From assembly GCA_023078555.1 (NCBI GenBank), contig CM041196.1, positions 3,472,001 through 3,536,000 of the forward strand: a stretch of 64,000 bases of DNA, read 5' to 3'. How positions within the stretch are numbered: the stretch's first letter is position 1; each line of letters begins with the position of its first letter. This stretch comes from Ulva prolifera. Lineage: Eukaryota; Chlorophyta; Ulvophyceae; Ulvales; Ulvaceae. Below the pieces are notes generated by a model. It was not told where the DNA came from. It saw only the letters and a list, made by a program, of their open reading frames with translations, and did not search any database. Positions 47,450 through 58,719 of the stretch are shown one piece after another. The position numbers were made by a program, and so were the translations under genes.

Positions 47450-48080
47450 GGCAGCACAGCGATCGGTAAGCGGAAGGTGCGCAACAAGGTACTGAAAGCG
47501 CTTGAACTTTGATCACTGGAGCATCGCTTCGTGTTGACTTGAAGAAGCGTCAGGGGAACGGCACATGGGACAAGTCTGGAACGATGAACCCATGGGCCGC
47601 ACACCTGTTACAGAACGCAACGAACATTGGACATCACCTCCAGCAAGCGGCGTCAGCAGAATTCAAATGAGCTGAAGATTGATCACTGGAGGGAACTGTG
47701 CATCACCTTGCACATGCACAACGCTGTGATCGACGACGTTAACGATGCATGCCTGCAAGAGATGAACGCCAGATGACATGAAACGGCGGGTGTCGTTTGT
47801 GCCTCACTCAATCAAGTAACTCGATGGCACCGGTTCAAAATTCTCGAGTTTTCCTGATTCAGCTGGGCATTCAGCTGCTTGCAAGTTCATATTGAGGTGC
47901 TGTCTCGGTCAATCGTTCCGTACGTTCAGCTGCAGACGCGACGGGCGCAATCAGAAAACATCGCATCACCAAAGCGGGGAAGAAGGCTTGATAAATGTCA
48001 TTGTTGCATTCGCCGTGCCAGCTCGTTCTGACAAATACACCACTCCCGTAGTATCTGTTAATCACCACCTGGCCACCGAT
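47450..48080. other. Divergent promoter region between GDT1 and SRPRB
   Basis: GDT1 (-) and SRPRB (+) are transcribed away from each other from this 630-bp space. The SRPRB frame is open back to 47892 but with no protein-like features, so the ATG at 48081 was preferred. No distinctive promoter motif was seen. Confidence 0.5.
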
Positions 48081-50581
48081 ATGGAACGTCCTGGAGATGT
48101 ACGGCACGTGAATTCAGCAGATCATGTGCACATCATCGAAGAATGCTTCCCAGATGAGGACCCGTCGGCGAATCTGACAGCGTGGCAAGTCATTGCCAAA
48201 GATGTACTACAGCCCCTGATGCCGCTGCTACCGGAAGAATCGGTGCCTTTCATTCAAGAGAATCCTGTTGCTGTTCTTTTGGGAGCTGCTTCAGTCCTCA
48301 TGCTTATCGCAGCAGGTGCCTTGTTCCTCCAGCCACTCTGATTGTTGCTTGGAATTGTGTTGGTTTCACCTGCATCAATACAGCGTTGGCAACTCAGAGT
48401 CTGCCACATCGTGACAGTCGCATTACGCTGCAGCCATCTTCAAGCTTGTGCTGCATAGTGTGAAGCTCAAAACCATAGTGCTGTATGGGCCCATGGAGGC
48501 GGGGAAAACGTCACTTCTGCACGCACTTCAAGGCTCCGAGCTGCCAAATGGCACCGTGTCCTCCATGAAGCCAAACGAAGTAGTTCTGGTTCTTCCGGTA
48601 CGGCATCTGATGTTGATGTGTACCATGCTGGGCTTCACTTCATGCATTGAGTGACTTGTCGTGTGCTCAGCACATAGCTGTTTACATGCAGCACAGCATC
48701 ATCAACACGCATTCATCAAGCTGGGCAACATGACATTGCTTTGAACTCCAACTCTTAGAGGACCTGTACCTAGCTTGACAACGCATCTGTGTCTCGTTCT
48801 TGCAGCTTCCTTTCGTTTCACATTGACAGGCTTCCCATCATCGGCCATTTGGCGCCACGCATGCCAGGCGCCATGCGTGTTGGGGCAAAGCATGTCCTCC
48901 GGCCTCCTCAATGATCGTGGACATGATCATAGACATGATCATGGACATGTGAGGGTGCGAGCTGTTGCGTGCATGCAGGGCTCCAGCAAGCATGTGAAGG
49001 TGATAGATGTGCCGGGCCATCCAAGACTGCGGTCAGTGTTTGACCTGCATGCCGCATCTGCATCTTGCATCATCTTTGTTCTGGACAGCTCTACTTTTGT
49101 GGCAGAAAAGCAGACGGTGGCAGAGTGCGCCCTCCAGACCTGTCCTCTGCTATGTCAGTCAACCCTGACGGAACAGCAACCCAATCTGGATCTTCAGATG
49201 GACAACGGGTGAGGCGGACATGCCCATGCGCTCAAGCATGCGTACATGGGACTGTTAACAGCATGTACATGTCTTGCATGTCCAACTTACAAACGGCAGC
49301 CGTGGCACATCCTCTTTCGCCACTTCATTATCACGCAAAGAACCAACATGGCCCACCAAGACGACCCTGTCGTGTGTTATGACTCATCAGTGGGATGTCC
49401 TTTCCCCTCTCAATCTCCATTTGCTCACACGTACAGGCGACTGCAGTATTGTGCGTAAATGCTGGTGCATCGTTACTTGGGCCAAAGCAGGTAATGCAGC
49501 TGCAGCAGTGAGGGCTCCCAGGCGTGGCTGGGTGATTGTCTGCGAGGTAAGGAAGGTGGAACAGGCGCATGGGGGTGTGGTCATGGGGCTGCGTGGTGTG
49601 CAGGCAGCTGTACCACGTCTTGCAGCACCAAGCGTGTACGTCGCCGAAGCGCGGCGGGGTCATCATAGCCTGCAACAAGTCCGATCTTGAGGAGCGAGCT
49701 TTCTCACAAGACTTCATTTCCAGGCAGCTTGAAAAGGAAATGTGCGCCTCTGGTCAATTCAGCTTATCGAGTTCAGGGAAAATAAATACGTTGCTAATTC
49801 TAATGGATGCCTGGTGTCGCTGGATTTGAAAGTTGGAAACACAGGCCTGCATGCCGAATCACGGAGGCATGCACGTACACATGTGGTGCCTGCATCATTG
49901 CTGATCGCTATTGTTGCTGTTGTGTCGCTTCATACAATGCTGCTGGAACGTATCAATGTGTGCTTTCATATAAGTGTGGCTACGGGTTGACTGCGGACGC
50001 GGTTCCATGGGTAGGGGACCACTCACACAAGTCTTTGTCCGGGACATTTTCGGCGCCAGGCCGGCAAATTATCGGCACCAGTTTCTTGCCACCCTGCGTT
50101 TTCATGAGACACCAGACTACAAGGCTTGCTTGCTGCCAACAGTCTGACATGATTCTCAATCAACTGAACCTGAGATGCAATGTGCCTTGTTGAGTACAAG
50201 TGGCAGTCTGCACGAGTGGTGGACGTCAATTTTGTCCAGGTCGAGAGACACCTTGTGACCTGGATATCAGTGGATGATTCAAGTGTCCCTGTTAGCCATG
50301 TGTACAGTTCTTCTTGTCATATCTTGAATCGACCTCAGTCGCATTGGAAACGTGTGCCTGTAAATCACATCCTATCAGACCTCCGGTGCCCTGGGTGCAG
50401 AGAAAGCTTCCGTGCATCCAAAATCGCGGATGTGCCGGGGGCCACGGCCACCCAAGATGGCCTTGGTCGAGCATCAGTGGCCTTCACCTTCCAAAGCAGC
50501 ACCGTTTCTGTGCGCTTATGCACCATCTCCGCTTCCAAGCGTCAACTGAACGACCTGTATACTGCAATTGGGGCATTGTAG
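48081..50581 (+). CDS. SRPRB: Signal recognition particle receptor subunit beta
   Basis: This is the membrane-anchored GTPase that docks the SRP receptor alpha subunit at the ER for co-translational targeting. I place five exons at 48081-48315, 48434-48597, 48979-49124, 49604-49741 and 50401-50581, with all phases agreeing, giving 287 residues. A single transmembrane segment is at about 62-86. The P-loop GPMEAGKTS is at about 97-105, the G3 region DVPGHPRLR starts at about 143, and G4 NKSDL is at 206-210. The EKE-IESFRASK segment that follows is typical of SRPRB. The C-terminal beta strand and helix (FTFQ...CTISASKRQLNDLYTAI) close the fold. Length is near that of animal SRPRB. A TGTAA lies 43 bases after the stop. 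The 854-bp fourth... intron region before 48979 and the next introns contain only short repeats. Confidence 0.92.
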
Positions 50582-50623
50582 GCCATCTGGCAGCCCATAA
50601 ATCGATGAAGGTGTCTCCATCTT

Positions 50624-50628
50624 TGTAA
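50624..50628 (+). terminator. TGTAA poly(A) signal for SRPRB
   Basis: TGTAA lies 43 bases downstream of the SRPRB stop codon, a suitable distance for a chlorophyte poly(A) signal. Confidence 0.5.
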
Positions 50629-50741
50629 TGCGGGATGTAGACCTGAGAAACGACAGAGAAACAGCATGCCGTGGTCCCGTGCATGTGTCACAAATCAAAG
50701 TGATAGTCTGTACAACGTTGGATGTATCGAGTGCAACGCAA

Positions 50742-50815
50742 GCCCGTGTAGCTCAGTGGACTAGAGCGTCGGTTTCCTAAGCCGAAGGTCTGCGGTTCAA
50801 CCCCGCATTCGGGTG
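50742..50815 (+). tRNA. tRNA-Arg (anticodon CCU)
   Basis: A cloverleaf can be drawn. The acceptor GCCCGTG pairs with TTCGGGT, with G-U pairs at positions 1-72 and 7-66 and a T-T mismatch at 6-67. The D arm is GCTC...GAGC. The anticodon stem is TCGGT/GCCGA, with loop TTCCTAA and anticodon CCT at 50776-50778. The T arm is TGCGG/CCGCA with loop TTCAACC. A/B box positions (TAGCTCAGTGG and GGTTCAA) fit Pol III promoters, and six T residues follow directly as a terminator. There is no intron. It should decode AGG. The acceptor mismatch is the one weakness. Confidence 0.88.
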
Positions 50816-50827
50816 TTTTTTCGGAAT

Positions 50828-51308
50828 GTGGAGGAGTACCTCTTTTTTTTCTACGTAGAGAGGGCCCCGGACCGACCAGGGAGGCAGGGGGGGGATTTTT
50901 TTGGTTGGCGGGAGGGGGTGATTTTTTGGGGTGGCGGGGAGGCAGGGGGGGGGGGGGGTGGAATGTCACATGCAGATACAGACACACGGTCGTGACAGTG
51001 TACAGAATGTCACGAGCAGGCGCAGTGTACAGAATGTCACGAGCAGCCACAGACACGACCGTGTCAGTGTACAGAATGTCACGAGCGCGACCGTGTCTGG
51101 GTAAAAATGTCACAAGCTCATCAAAATGTCACAAGCAGACCGTGTCGGTGTAAAAATGTCACAAGCTCATCAAAATGTCACAAGCAGACCGTGGAGGGGT
51201 ACCTCTTTTCTTTCTACGTAGAGAGGGCCCCGGACCGACCAGGGAGGCAGGGGGGGGATTTTTTTGGGATGGCGGGAGGGGGGGATTTTTTGGGGTGGCG
51301 GGGAGGCA
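50828..51308 (+). repeat. Two copies of a roughly 120-130-bp repeat with intervening short tandem repeats
   Basis: Copies at about 50828-50958 and 51191-51308 share ctacgtagagagggccccgg, gaccgaccagggaggcaggg and poly-T/poly-G blocks. Between them are short tandem units built on cagtgtacagaatgtcacgag and aaaatgtcacaagctcatc. The latter unit reappears at about 51,335-51,375. The first copy starts 13 bases after the tRNA gene. Confidence 0.8.
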
Positions 51309-51585
51309 GCAGGGCACAGGGGATTTCTTTCGGTGTAAAAATGTCACAAGCTCATCAAAATGTCACAAGCAGACCGTGTCACAAGCAGACCGTGTTCGAG
51401 CGTCACCCTTTCGTACGGGGCCCCCGGGCCGCCCCCTTTTTACGGGGGTGGGGGTGTGTGATTGGCGAGATTCCAGTATCCGAGTCCGGTGTTGGGAGGG
51501 CTCAGTCGTTCATGGCCCGACGCTGAACCGACAGTTCACACAGGCGGCGGCAGCGGCCAGAGGCTTTCATGGCAAACAGTAACTG

Positions 51586-52680
51586 TTGGACAGGGCAACA
51601 GAGCGGCATAGAGTGCAAACAGTCGATGTGTTGTACAGAACACACGCGCCGGCGCGTGCTGCATAGAGCAACAGAGCGAGGGTCAGTCTTTTGTACAGCG
51701 CCCCCGGGCCGTGTTGGCGGTGTTGTACAGGCGGCGGCAGCGGACAGGGCAACAGAGCGGCATAGAGTGCAAAGAGTTGGATGTGTTGTACAGAACACAC
51801 GCGGCCGCGCGTGCTGCACAGAGCAACAGAGCGGTGAGTGTACAGAACAGTAGAGCAGCATGGACAGGGCAACAGAGCAGCATAGAGTGCAAAGAGTTGG
51901 ATGTGTTGTACAGAACACACGCGCCAGCGCGTGCTGCATAGAGCAACAGAGCGGGAATGAATTGTGTTCGGAATTCGACTTGTAATAGAGCATCACACAT
52001 GCAGCGCAACAGTTTTTTGGCAGGCGGGGAGATGTATTCGTAAGCTGAACCGACAGTTCACACAGGCGGCAGCAGTATATGCACACCGGCTGCACCACGC
52101 AGCCGTTGCACCGTACAGAAGCTATGTTTGCATGCCACATAGTGTGGCCTCACGGGGATGCCGAAACTGCAGTGTGGCCTGATCACAGCGTTCATAGCGG
52201 TGAGTGTACAGAACAGTAGAGCAGCATGGACAGGGCAACGGAGCGGCATAGAGTGCAAAGAGTTGGATGTGTTGTACAAAACACACGCGCCAGCGCGTGC
52301 TGCACAGAGCAACAGAGCGGCACAGGGCATCACAGCGCGTCATCACCATATTACGGATGTGCACAAGGACGAACAAGACATATTGGGTGAACGGCGCCGC
52401 GTGTGTCCCGTACGACAGCGCAGCGGAGCGTAGGGTCACAGTCGACCAGTCGCAACGAGGCGCGGCGAGACCTGGAGCGCGTCGCGTACGCGTGGTGCCC
52501 GGCCGCCGCGCCGCCGTCGGCGGCTTCCACGGCGCCCGCCTTCCGCTTCGAGGACGGCGTCGGGACACGCAGGCCCTTGGACAGGGCAACAGAGCGGCAT
52601 AGAGTGCAAACAGTCGATGTGTTGTACAGAACACACGCGCCCGCGCGTGCTGCACAGAGCAACAGAGCGGCACAGGGCAT
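51586..52680 (+). repeat. Dispersed/tandem roughly 95-bp repeat, five copies
   Basis: The unit begins ggacagggcaacagagcgg, runs through gtgttgtacagaacacacgcg and ends near gagcaacagagcgg. Copies start at about 51,589, 51,746, 51,861, 52,228 and 52,575. In the first copy the centre is a perfect 16-bp palindrome, CACGCGCCGGCGCGTG, at 51643-51658; others keep it in imperfect form. A second repeat, aaccgacagttcacacaggc, occurs at about 51,527 and 52,046 and again at 57,480. Confidence 0.8.
52434..52579 (-). pseudogene. Duplicate of the 3' end of gene A
   Basis: This segment repeats 52,741-52,885 with few changes. On the minus strand it encodes the same tail (RVPTPSSKRKAGAVEAADG..., then ATRSRSRR), but is cut off from the rest of the gene by a copy of the 95-bp repeat. 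It appears to have arisen by tandem duplication of the gene A tail plus flanking repeat. Confidence 0.75.
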
Positions 52681-52760
52681 CACAGCGCGTCATCACCATA
52701 TTACATGTGCAGAAGGACGAACAAGACATATTCAGTGAACGGGTCACAGTCGACCAGTCG

Positions 52761-54620
52761 CTACGAGGCGCGGCGAGACCTGGAGCGCGTCGCGTACGCG
52801 TGGTCCCCGGCCGCCGCGCCGCCGTCGGCGGCTTCCACGGCGCCCGCCTTCCGCTTCGAGGACGGCGTCGGGACACGCAGGTCCTTGCCCATGAACCCAT
52901 TCACGCTCGGTTTCGCCCTCGCATCCGGGTCCTTGGCCAGGGCGGCGTTGAAGACGGACACGACGCGTGCCTTGGCGTAGAAGGCCATGCCGATGCGCAT
53001 GGCCGCGGGGTGGGCGTACGTCGCCCCCCCCGTCGTGCCGTGCCGCAGCACCGCCGTCCGCAGCCACAGCAACAGCCCGTTCCTGACGGGAACCCGCACC
53101 CCGGCAGCGCTGATCCAGAAGAACTGGCCCTCGACCGACGCGCGACCCCGGAACGGACCGGACTGCAGCCAGGCGATGGCGCAACCCTGGATACAGTCGC
53201 CGCCGTCCAGGTGCTGCTTCACGTGCTGGGTCCCGTCCGTCGGCCGGAGGATCGTCATGGACCTGGACGGGAACGGCGACGGCGCCGGCGCCGCGGAGTT
53301 CTGCTCGGTCGCCTCCCACTGGGCGGCGCGCTCGGCGGTCTTCACGATCTCCGCGTTGGACAGCGCGACGTTGCCGAGCCACCCCATCGTGGGGGACGTG
53401 GCGAAAGCACGGGCCCCGATCTCCCAGACGGCCCCCTGCACGACGCGAGGCATCGGGCGACGCGACGGCGCGTGCACCCGTGTGCGCCACCGGCACACCG
53501 GGATGCCGTACACGGGCTCGGATACGGGGGCTCACCTTGCAGGACCCCACCGCAAAGGCGCTGAGGCCGTTCACCGGAGCCAGGTTCTGGATGCTGGCGT
53601 CGCCGTCTTTGCCCCCCCCGAGGGGGGCGTTGGCCCCCGAACTGAGCAGGGTCACATCGCCCCGTGTATTCGCGCCCCGTCTGGCGGCCCCGTCCGGGCT
53701 ACCGTCCGCGATCTTGGCAAACTCGGCCACCGCCTGCACGGGCGGGTGTCCACCGTCGGCGGCGCCCCGGGCCCCGAACATCGGGGGAGCAGGCGACCAG
53801 CGGCCGGGCGTACCTGCTCATGGAGGTACACGGACTCGAGCCGGCTCGGTCCCGCCACCGCCAGGATGTCCTCGAAGGTGGGGTCCTCGGTCGCCGCCAT
53901 GAAGAACGTGGTGCGGTGGTCCCGGGGCACCGTCCACGCGTCGCCGCTGTCCGCGACGTCCCGGCCCTCGCCCAGGGTCTTGCATTTCTTGTCCGGCAGG
54001 GTGCTGACAAAGACGACCACGAGGTCGTCTCGGGGCAGCGTGACCCGGTCGTGCGCGGCGAATGCGTCGTGGGCGCGCTGCAATCGACCCGTGACGCTGA
54101 CAAACAGCGGGCTCCCGTGCCGCACGGGGTAATGAGCACAGGCGCCCGGGTGGTGCGCCGACATGTACGCACGAGCCCGGTCGTACTCGTCCCGGGTGGA
54201 CACCTCGACGGCCCCGTCTACACCGCCAGCCCACCCCACCCGGTACACCCCGTTCTGACCACGGACCTGCAGCGTCGCCACCGACGTCGATCCGACCGCA
54301 CCCGGCACCGAGGGAGGGTCGACGGAGTGGTCGAGCGTAAAGAATCTCGCGATCGTGTTGGCCTCTTCGTACCGCTTGTAAGTGGTTTTCTGGCACATGA
54401 CAAACTGCGGGGTCGACGTCCCCGGTGCCGTGCGCAACCTCTCCAGCCGTTCGCGGCCGAGTCGCGTGGGGACGGCCCAGGCGCTCTTCCCGCCGAGCCG
54501 GATCCGGAAGTACGGACTGTCGACCGTCCCGGCCACCGTGGTGTAGTGGCATGACAGGTTGCACCCACTACCCGGGCAGCAGTGTCCAATACAGTACCTG
54601 CGGAGTGGCGCCCTACCCAT
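52761..54620 (-). CDS. Gene A: unrecognised 559-aa protein, three exons
   Basis: I do not recognise this protein. Exons 54620-53814, 53733-53536 and 53435-52761 join in phase 0 with good donors (gtacgc, gtgagc) and acceptors (gtgcag), giving 559 residues. The N-terminus has a cysteine cluster (YCIGHCCPGSGCNLSCHY), a possible metal site. The middle has a mixed alpha/beta look (FRIRLGGKSAWAVP, TTYKRYEEANTIARFF, DDLVVVFVSTLPDK). Exon 3 has GQFFWISAAGVRVPV and NGLLLWLRTA. The C-terminus is basic (SSKRKAG, ATRSRSRRAS), suggesting nuclear localisation. GC is far higher than in the upstream genes. No signal peptide is seen. The flanks are entirely repeats. It may be a cellular orphan, a transposon gene or a viral relic. 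Confidence 0.65.
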
Positions 54621-54869
54621 CCCGAATCGGGCCCTGTAGGCCGTGTTCCAGGCCTACAGCAGCAAGGCACGTGGAGCGGGGGCGATGGTGGTGTAGTGGT
54701 GCGTATGCCAACAGGGGGCGCTCGAACGACAGGCGGACAGAGGGATCGATGGCAGCGGCATACCGGCGTCGGTGTGGCCTCCTACGTTGTAGAGGCTGCA
54801 GATCGGCCCGAAACCGGGCGCCTGCACAGGTGTGCCCACTCAACTCACGGGCGCCAGGGCACAGGCAGG

Positions 54870-55230
54870 CGGGGCAGCAACGAGGCGACAGAGCGACGGC
54901 CGCATACCACAGCTACTGCATCCTCCACTGTAACGACGACTGCCAATTGTCGCCCACGGGACGGCTGTGCACTACGTCACGGGCGTGTGATGAGGTGTGT
55001 CACCAGGGCAGGCACGACAGGGCGCTGGGGCAGCGACGATCGCAGAGAAGGCGACAAAGCGGCAGCTGCAAACCACGGATACTGCCTCTTCCGATGTAAC
55101 AAGGCCTGCCGATTGTCGCCGTTCGAACGGCCACGCATTCATGCGAGTGGCGAGCGTGCACGCGCGCTGTCGCTCTGTCGCTCTCTCTGTCTCGAGGCGA
55201 CAGAGCGACAGCTGCATGCCAGGATAACGA
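54870..55230 (+). repeat. Diverged older copies of the array monomer
   Basis: Segments at about 54,877-54,973, 55,033-55,143 and 55,190-55,235 share the order gaggcgacagagcga, gcataccac..tactgc, gtaac..., cgattgtcgcc and cggccacgc with the larger array at 55.3-57.0 kb, but with many changes. Confidence 0.55.
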
Positions 55231-55275
55231 CCGTCAACTTTCCGAGCCGGTGGCATGTAGTTCCTGTCAACTTTC

Positions 55276-57000
55276 CGAGCCGGTTTCACGCGAGTGCAGC
55301 GGTGTCGGTTTCCGCTGCTGGCGAGCAGCTGGCTGGCGCCTGGTGTGGCACACGCGCACACGGGACAAACACATTGAGTATTTCAGGTGATACAGAGATG
55401 AAAAGTAGCTATACTCGAAGCCACGTTCCGTGACACGACAGCACACGGAACGCGACGTCCTCTGCACTGCACAACACCGCCAGGGACAAACGAGCCGGCG
55501 TCGACGGTGTGAATGCACAGAGCCGCTGCACATTCGCATGCAGTTACCAGAGGTCATTAAGCAGCGGCAATCGGGCGCTGGGCGCCCTCTGCCACGCGCT
55601 GGGCAGAATGACTGAAAACACCGTGCTACCTCCGAGTCACACCATCGCTGAAAAGGCGACAAACCGACGACTGCATACCATAGATACTACTCCCTCTGAT
55701 ACAACAAGGCCGCCCAATTCCCGCCTTTCCACCGGCCACGCATTCGCCGGTCGGCCGGATGTCGCCTTCCGAACGCTCACCGCCCCGGCAGTCGCGATTC
55801 CAGCTGCTGCAGAGCTGCAGCAGCTCAAGTACACCGCAGGAAAGGCAATCTGTAGCACACATGGAATTGCACTCACCGCCCCGGCAGTCGGTGATCCGAG
55901 CTGCAGCAGAGCCGGTTTCACGCGAGTGCAGCGGTGTCGGTTTCCGCTGCTGGCGAGCAGCTGGCTAGCGCCTGGTGTGGCACACGCGCACACGGGACAA
56001 ACACATTGAGTATTTCAGGTGATATATAGATGAAAAGTAGCTATACTCGAAGCCACGTTCCGTGACACGACAGCACACGGTACGCGACGTCGAATGACTA
56101 AAAACACCGTGCTACCTCCGAGTCACACGATCGCTGAAAAGGCGACAAACCGACGACTGCATACCATAGATACTACTCCCTCTGATACAACAAGGCCGCC
56201 CAATTCCCGCCTTTCCAACGGCCACGCATTCGCCGGTCGGCCGAACGTCGCCTTCCGAACGCTCACCGCCCCGGCAGTCGCGATTCCAGCTGCTGCAGAG
56301 CTGCAGCAGCTCAAGTACACCGCAGGAAAGACACAATCTGTAGCACACATGGAATTGCACTCACCGCCCCGGCAGTCGGTGATCCGAGCTGCAGCAGAGC
56401 CGGTTTCACGCGAGTGCAGCGGTGTCGGTTTCCGCTGCTGGCGAGCAGCTGGCTAGCGCCTGGTGTGGCACACGCGCACACGGGAAAACCACATTCAGTA
56501 TTTCAGGTGATACATAGATGAAAAGTAGCTTTACTCAAAGCCACGTTCCGTGACACGACAGCACACGGAACGCGACGTCCTCTGCACTGCACAACACCGC
56601 CAGAGACAAACGAGTCGGCGTCGACGGTGTGAATGCACAGAGCCGCTGCACATTCGCATGCAGTTTCCAGAGGTCATTCAGCAGCGGCAATCGGGCGCTG
56701 GGCGCCCTCTGCCACGCGCTGGGCAGAATGACTGAAACCACCGTGCTACCTCCGAGTCACACCATCGCTGAAAAGGCGACAAACCGACGACTGCATACCA
56801 TAGATACTACTCCCTCTGATACAACAAGGCCGCCCAATTCCCGCCTTTCCAACGGCCACGCATTCGCCGGTCGGCCGAACGTCGCCTTCCGAACGCTCAT
56901 CGCCCCGGCAGTCGCGATTCCAGCTGCTGCAGAGCTGCAGCGGCTCAAGTACACCGCAGGAAAGGCAATCTGTAGCACACATGGAGTTGCACTCACCGCT
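55276..57000 (+). repeat. Tandem array of three roughly 490-630-bp units
   Basis: Units begin with ccggtttcacgcgagtgcag at about 55,276, 55,908 and 56,398. Each carries a beta block (ttccgtgacacgacagcaca), a gamma block (aaccgacgactgcatacc) and a block with gctgcagagctgcag. Unit 2 lacks about 140 bases between gcgacgtc and gaatgac that units 1 and 3 keep. Unit 3 diverges after about 57,000. Similarity between copies is very high, so the duplications are recent. Confidence 0.85.
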
Positions 57001-57191
57001 TGGCTGTATGTATCCTCCCATGACACAATCAGCCACTTGGCAGGTGAACACATGTGCATGAGACCTCCATTCGGTGTGTGTCGAGAGGACAGGGTCTGCA
57101 CAGGTCTGGGGAGGCAGGTGCTGCATGCACTGGCCAAGCCCATGGAGGCCTTGTGCTTTCACGAGCAGCACAGCTCGCCAGCACCTTGCAG

Positions 57192-57316
57192 AGTCCCCTG
57201 CACCGGGCGGACGGGGGGGCTGCACGTGCACGTGTTCCTACTGACAGGGCGACCCCCTGACGGGTCGCCACGCGATCCTAGCCTAGGATGGGGAGGATGG
57301 CGGTGGAGCAGTGTAG
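57192..57316 (-). pseudogene. Degenerate copy of the 3' end of gene B
   Basis: The plus-strand order ccctgcaccgggcg, cagggcgaccccc, gacgggtcgcc, gcgatcctag and ggatggcggtg matches the end and flank of gene B at about 57,883-57,955. The coding frame is broken here. It points to a duplication of the gene B tail. Confidence 0.65.
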
Positions 57317-57441
57317 TGTATTGTGTAGGAGCGTCACCTTTTTTCTCTACCGAGCCCCCGGGCCGCCTCTTGGCGTACAGAGGTGCTGTAAATTTTACAC
57401 AGGAGCATTCGGAATTCGGCACTTGGCGCGAATGTGGCTGT

Positions 57442-57616
57442 GCGAAGGCCGGGGTCTGTTTGTGAACGCGGTTTTGCTGAACTGACAGTTCACACAGGCG
57501 GCAGCAGCGTTTCCAGAGGCTTTCATAGCAGTGAGTGTACAGAACAGTAGAGCAGCAACACCACCGACTTGTACAGAACAATAGAGCACCACACATGCAG
57601 CGCAACAGCATCAACT
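57442..57616 (+). repeat. Left arm of an inverted repeat around gene B
   Basis: This arm runs from ggccggggtctgtttgt through gcagcgtttccagaggctttc, agtgtacagaacagtagagc and gaacaatagagcaccacaca. Its reverse complement lies at 60,872-60,990. The left arm has about 40 extra bases, including aactgacagttcacacaggc, which also occurs at 51.5 and 52.0 kb. Confidence 0.75.
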
Positions 57617-57932
57617 GTTGCATGTTGGACAGGGCAACAGAGCAACATAGAGCAACACACAGCCAGTGCAACACCAACGACTATTGCATTCCCTTGGATC
57701 CCTTGGCCCAACAGCATCGACTATTCTGTATTGTGCACAGAACGACAGAGCGGCACGGAGCACCACACATAGTTTGTTTACCAGCGGTCGGCATTCCGCT
57801 GTCACGCTGCACACACCGGACACACCGGATTTCCATGCATCGCTGAACACGAGGCGACCACTGCCACGAGCCTGCAGCCCCTGCACCGGGCGTACTGTAC
57901 AGGGCGACCCCCCGACGGGCCGCCGAGCGATC

Positions 57933-58719
57933 CTAGTCCAGGATGGCGGTGAAGCAGTCCCAACAGACGCGTGTGTCGTCGTCGGGGCCTGCCCGCACGC
58001 GCGCCTCTGCACCGCACGCGCAACGCCACGCCGGCCGCTCCGCGGTGCGGCGGCCCCGTGGTCGCCCGGTCGCGTCTGCGACTGTGACATTCCCGTCGAG
58101 CCGCTGCAGGACCGCCCGACCGTCGAGGAACTCGGTCGGGGCGGGCGTCGGGGCCCGCTGCGGCGCGTTCCCGACCCCGCCGCCGTCTTCGAGCGACTCG
58201 GTCGGGTTGGACGGCGCCCGGGTGAGGTACTCCGTGGAGTAGCCTACCGCCGCGGGGGACCACCGGCCCCCCGTGAACGTGACGAAGGCGCGGCGGTCCG
58301 TGCGCTCGATGTGGCGGACCGTGGCCTCGTCGCGGTGGGCCGTGCACAGGCGTTGGAACGTCGCGCCGAGGCGCATCGACATGCAACGCCCGGGCGCCCG
58401 GCGCCCGGGTCGAGGGAGCGGGCGTGGGATCGACACCCACCGGTCGACGGGCGAGGCGTGAAGGCCGTCGGCCCCGACGGCGATCCGCCACACCTCCTCG
58501 GCGGCCGTGGTGCCGTAGAAGCGGGTCCCGCTCGCGACGATGAGGCGGCGGACGTAGTGCACGTAGCGGGCGCCCGCCCTGGCCACGCCGAGGCACACCC
58601 ACACGTCCGCCCCCGCCGGGCGGCGAGCGAGGTGGAGGGGGTGACCCGCGTGTGCGGCCGTGCGGACGGCGTCACACGCCCGCAGCACCACGGCGTGATC
58701 GCCCGAGGGCACCGTCGAT
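57933..58719 (-). CDS. Gene B: unrecognised protein with C-terminal Cys motif (3' exon)
   Basis: This is the 3' coding exon of an unrecognised minus-strand gene. An acceptor (gcatgcag) precedes 58719, and the frame runs about 262 codons to a TAG at 57933. The visible part reads RSTVPSGDHAVVLRACDAVR, RYVHYVRRLIVASGTRFYG and VRHIERTDRRAFVTFTGG, a mixed alpha/beta sequence. The last 32 residues hold CAC...CWDC (Cys-x-Cys, about 15 residues, Cys-x2-Cys), which could bind zinc. The entry phase needs two bases from an upstream exon that I could not place; 58,750-59,206 on the same strand is the likely location. GC is very high. The gene lies between inverted repeats and has a decayed tail copy at 57.2-57.3 kb. 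Confidence 0.55.

Noticed and set aside
52617-53564. 315-codon plus-strand open frame (and 53,664-54,554, 296 codons)
   Set aside because: They run antisense to gene A, whose three exons join in phase with good splice sites.
50828-57640. CRISPR-like array
   Set aside because: The repeats are 95-630 bases long, irregularly spaced and contain gene fragments, in a eukaryotic setting. No short regular repeats with unique spacers occur.
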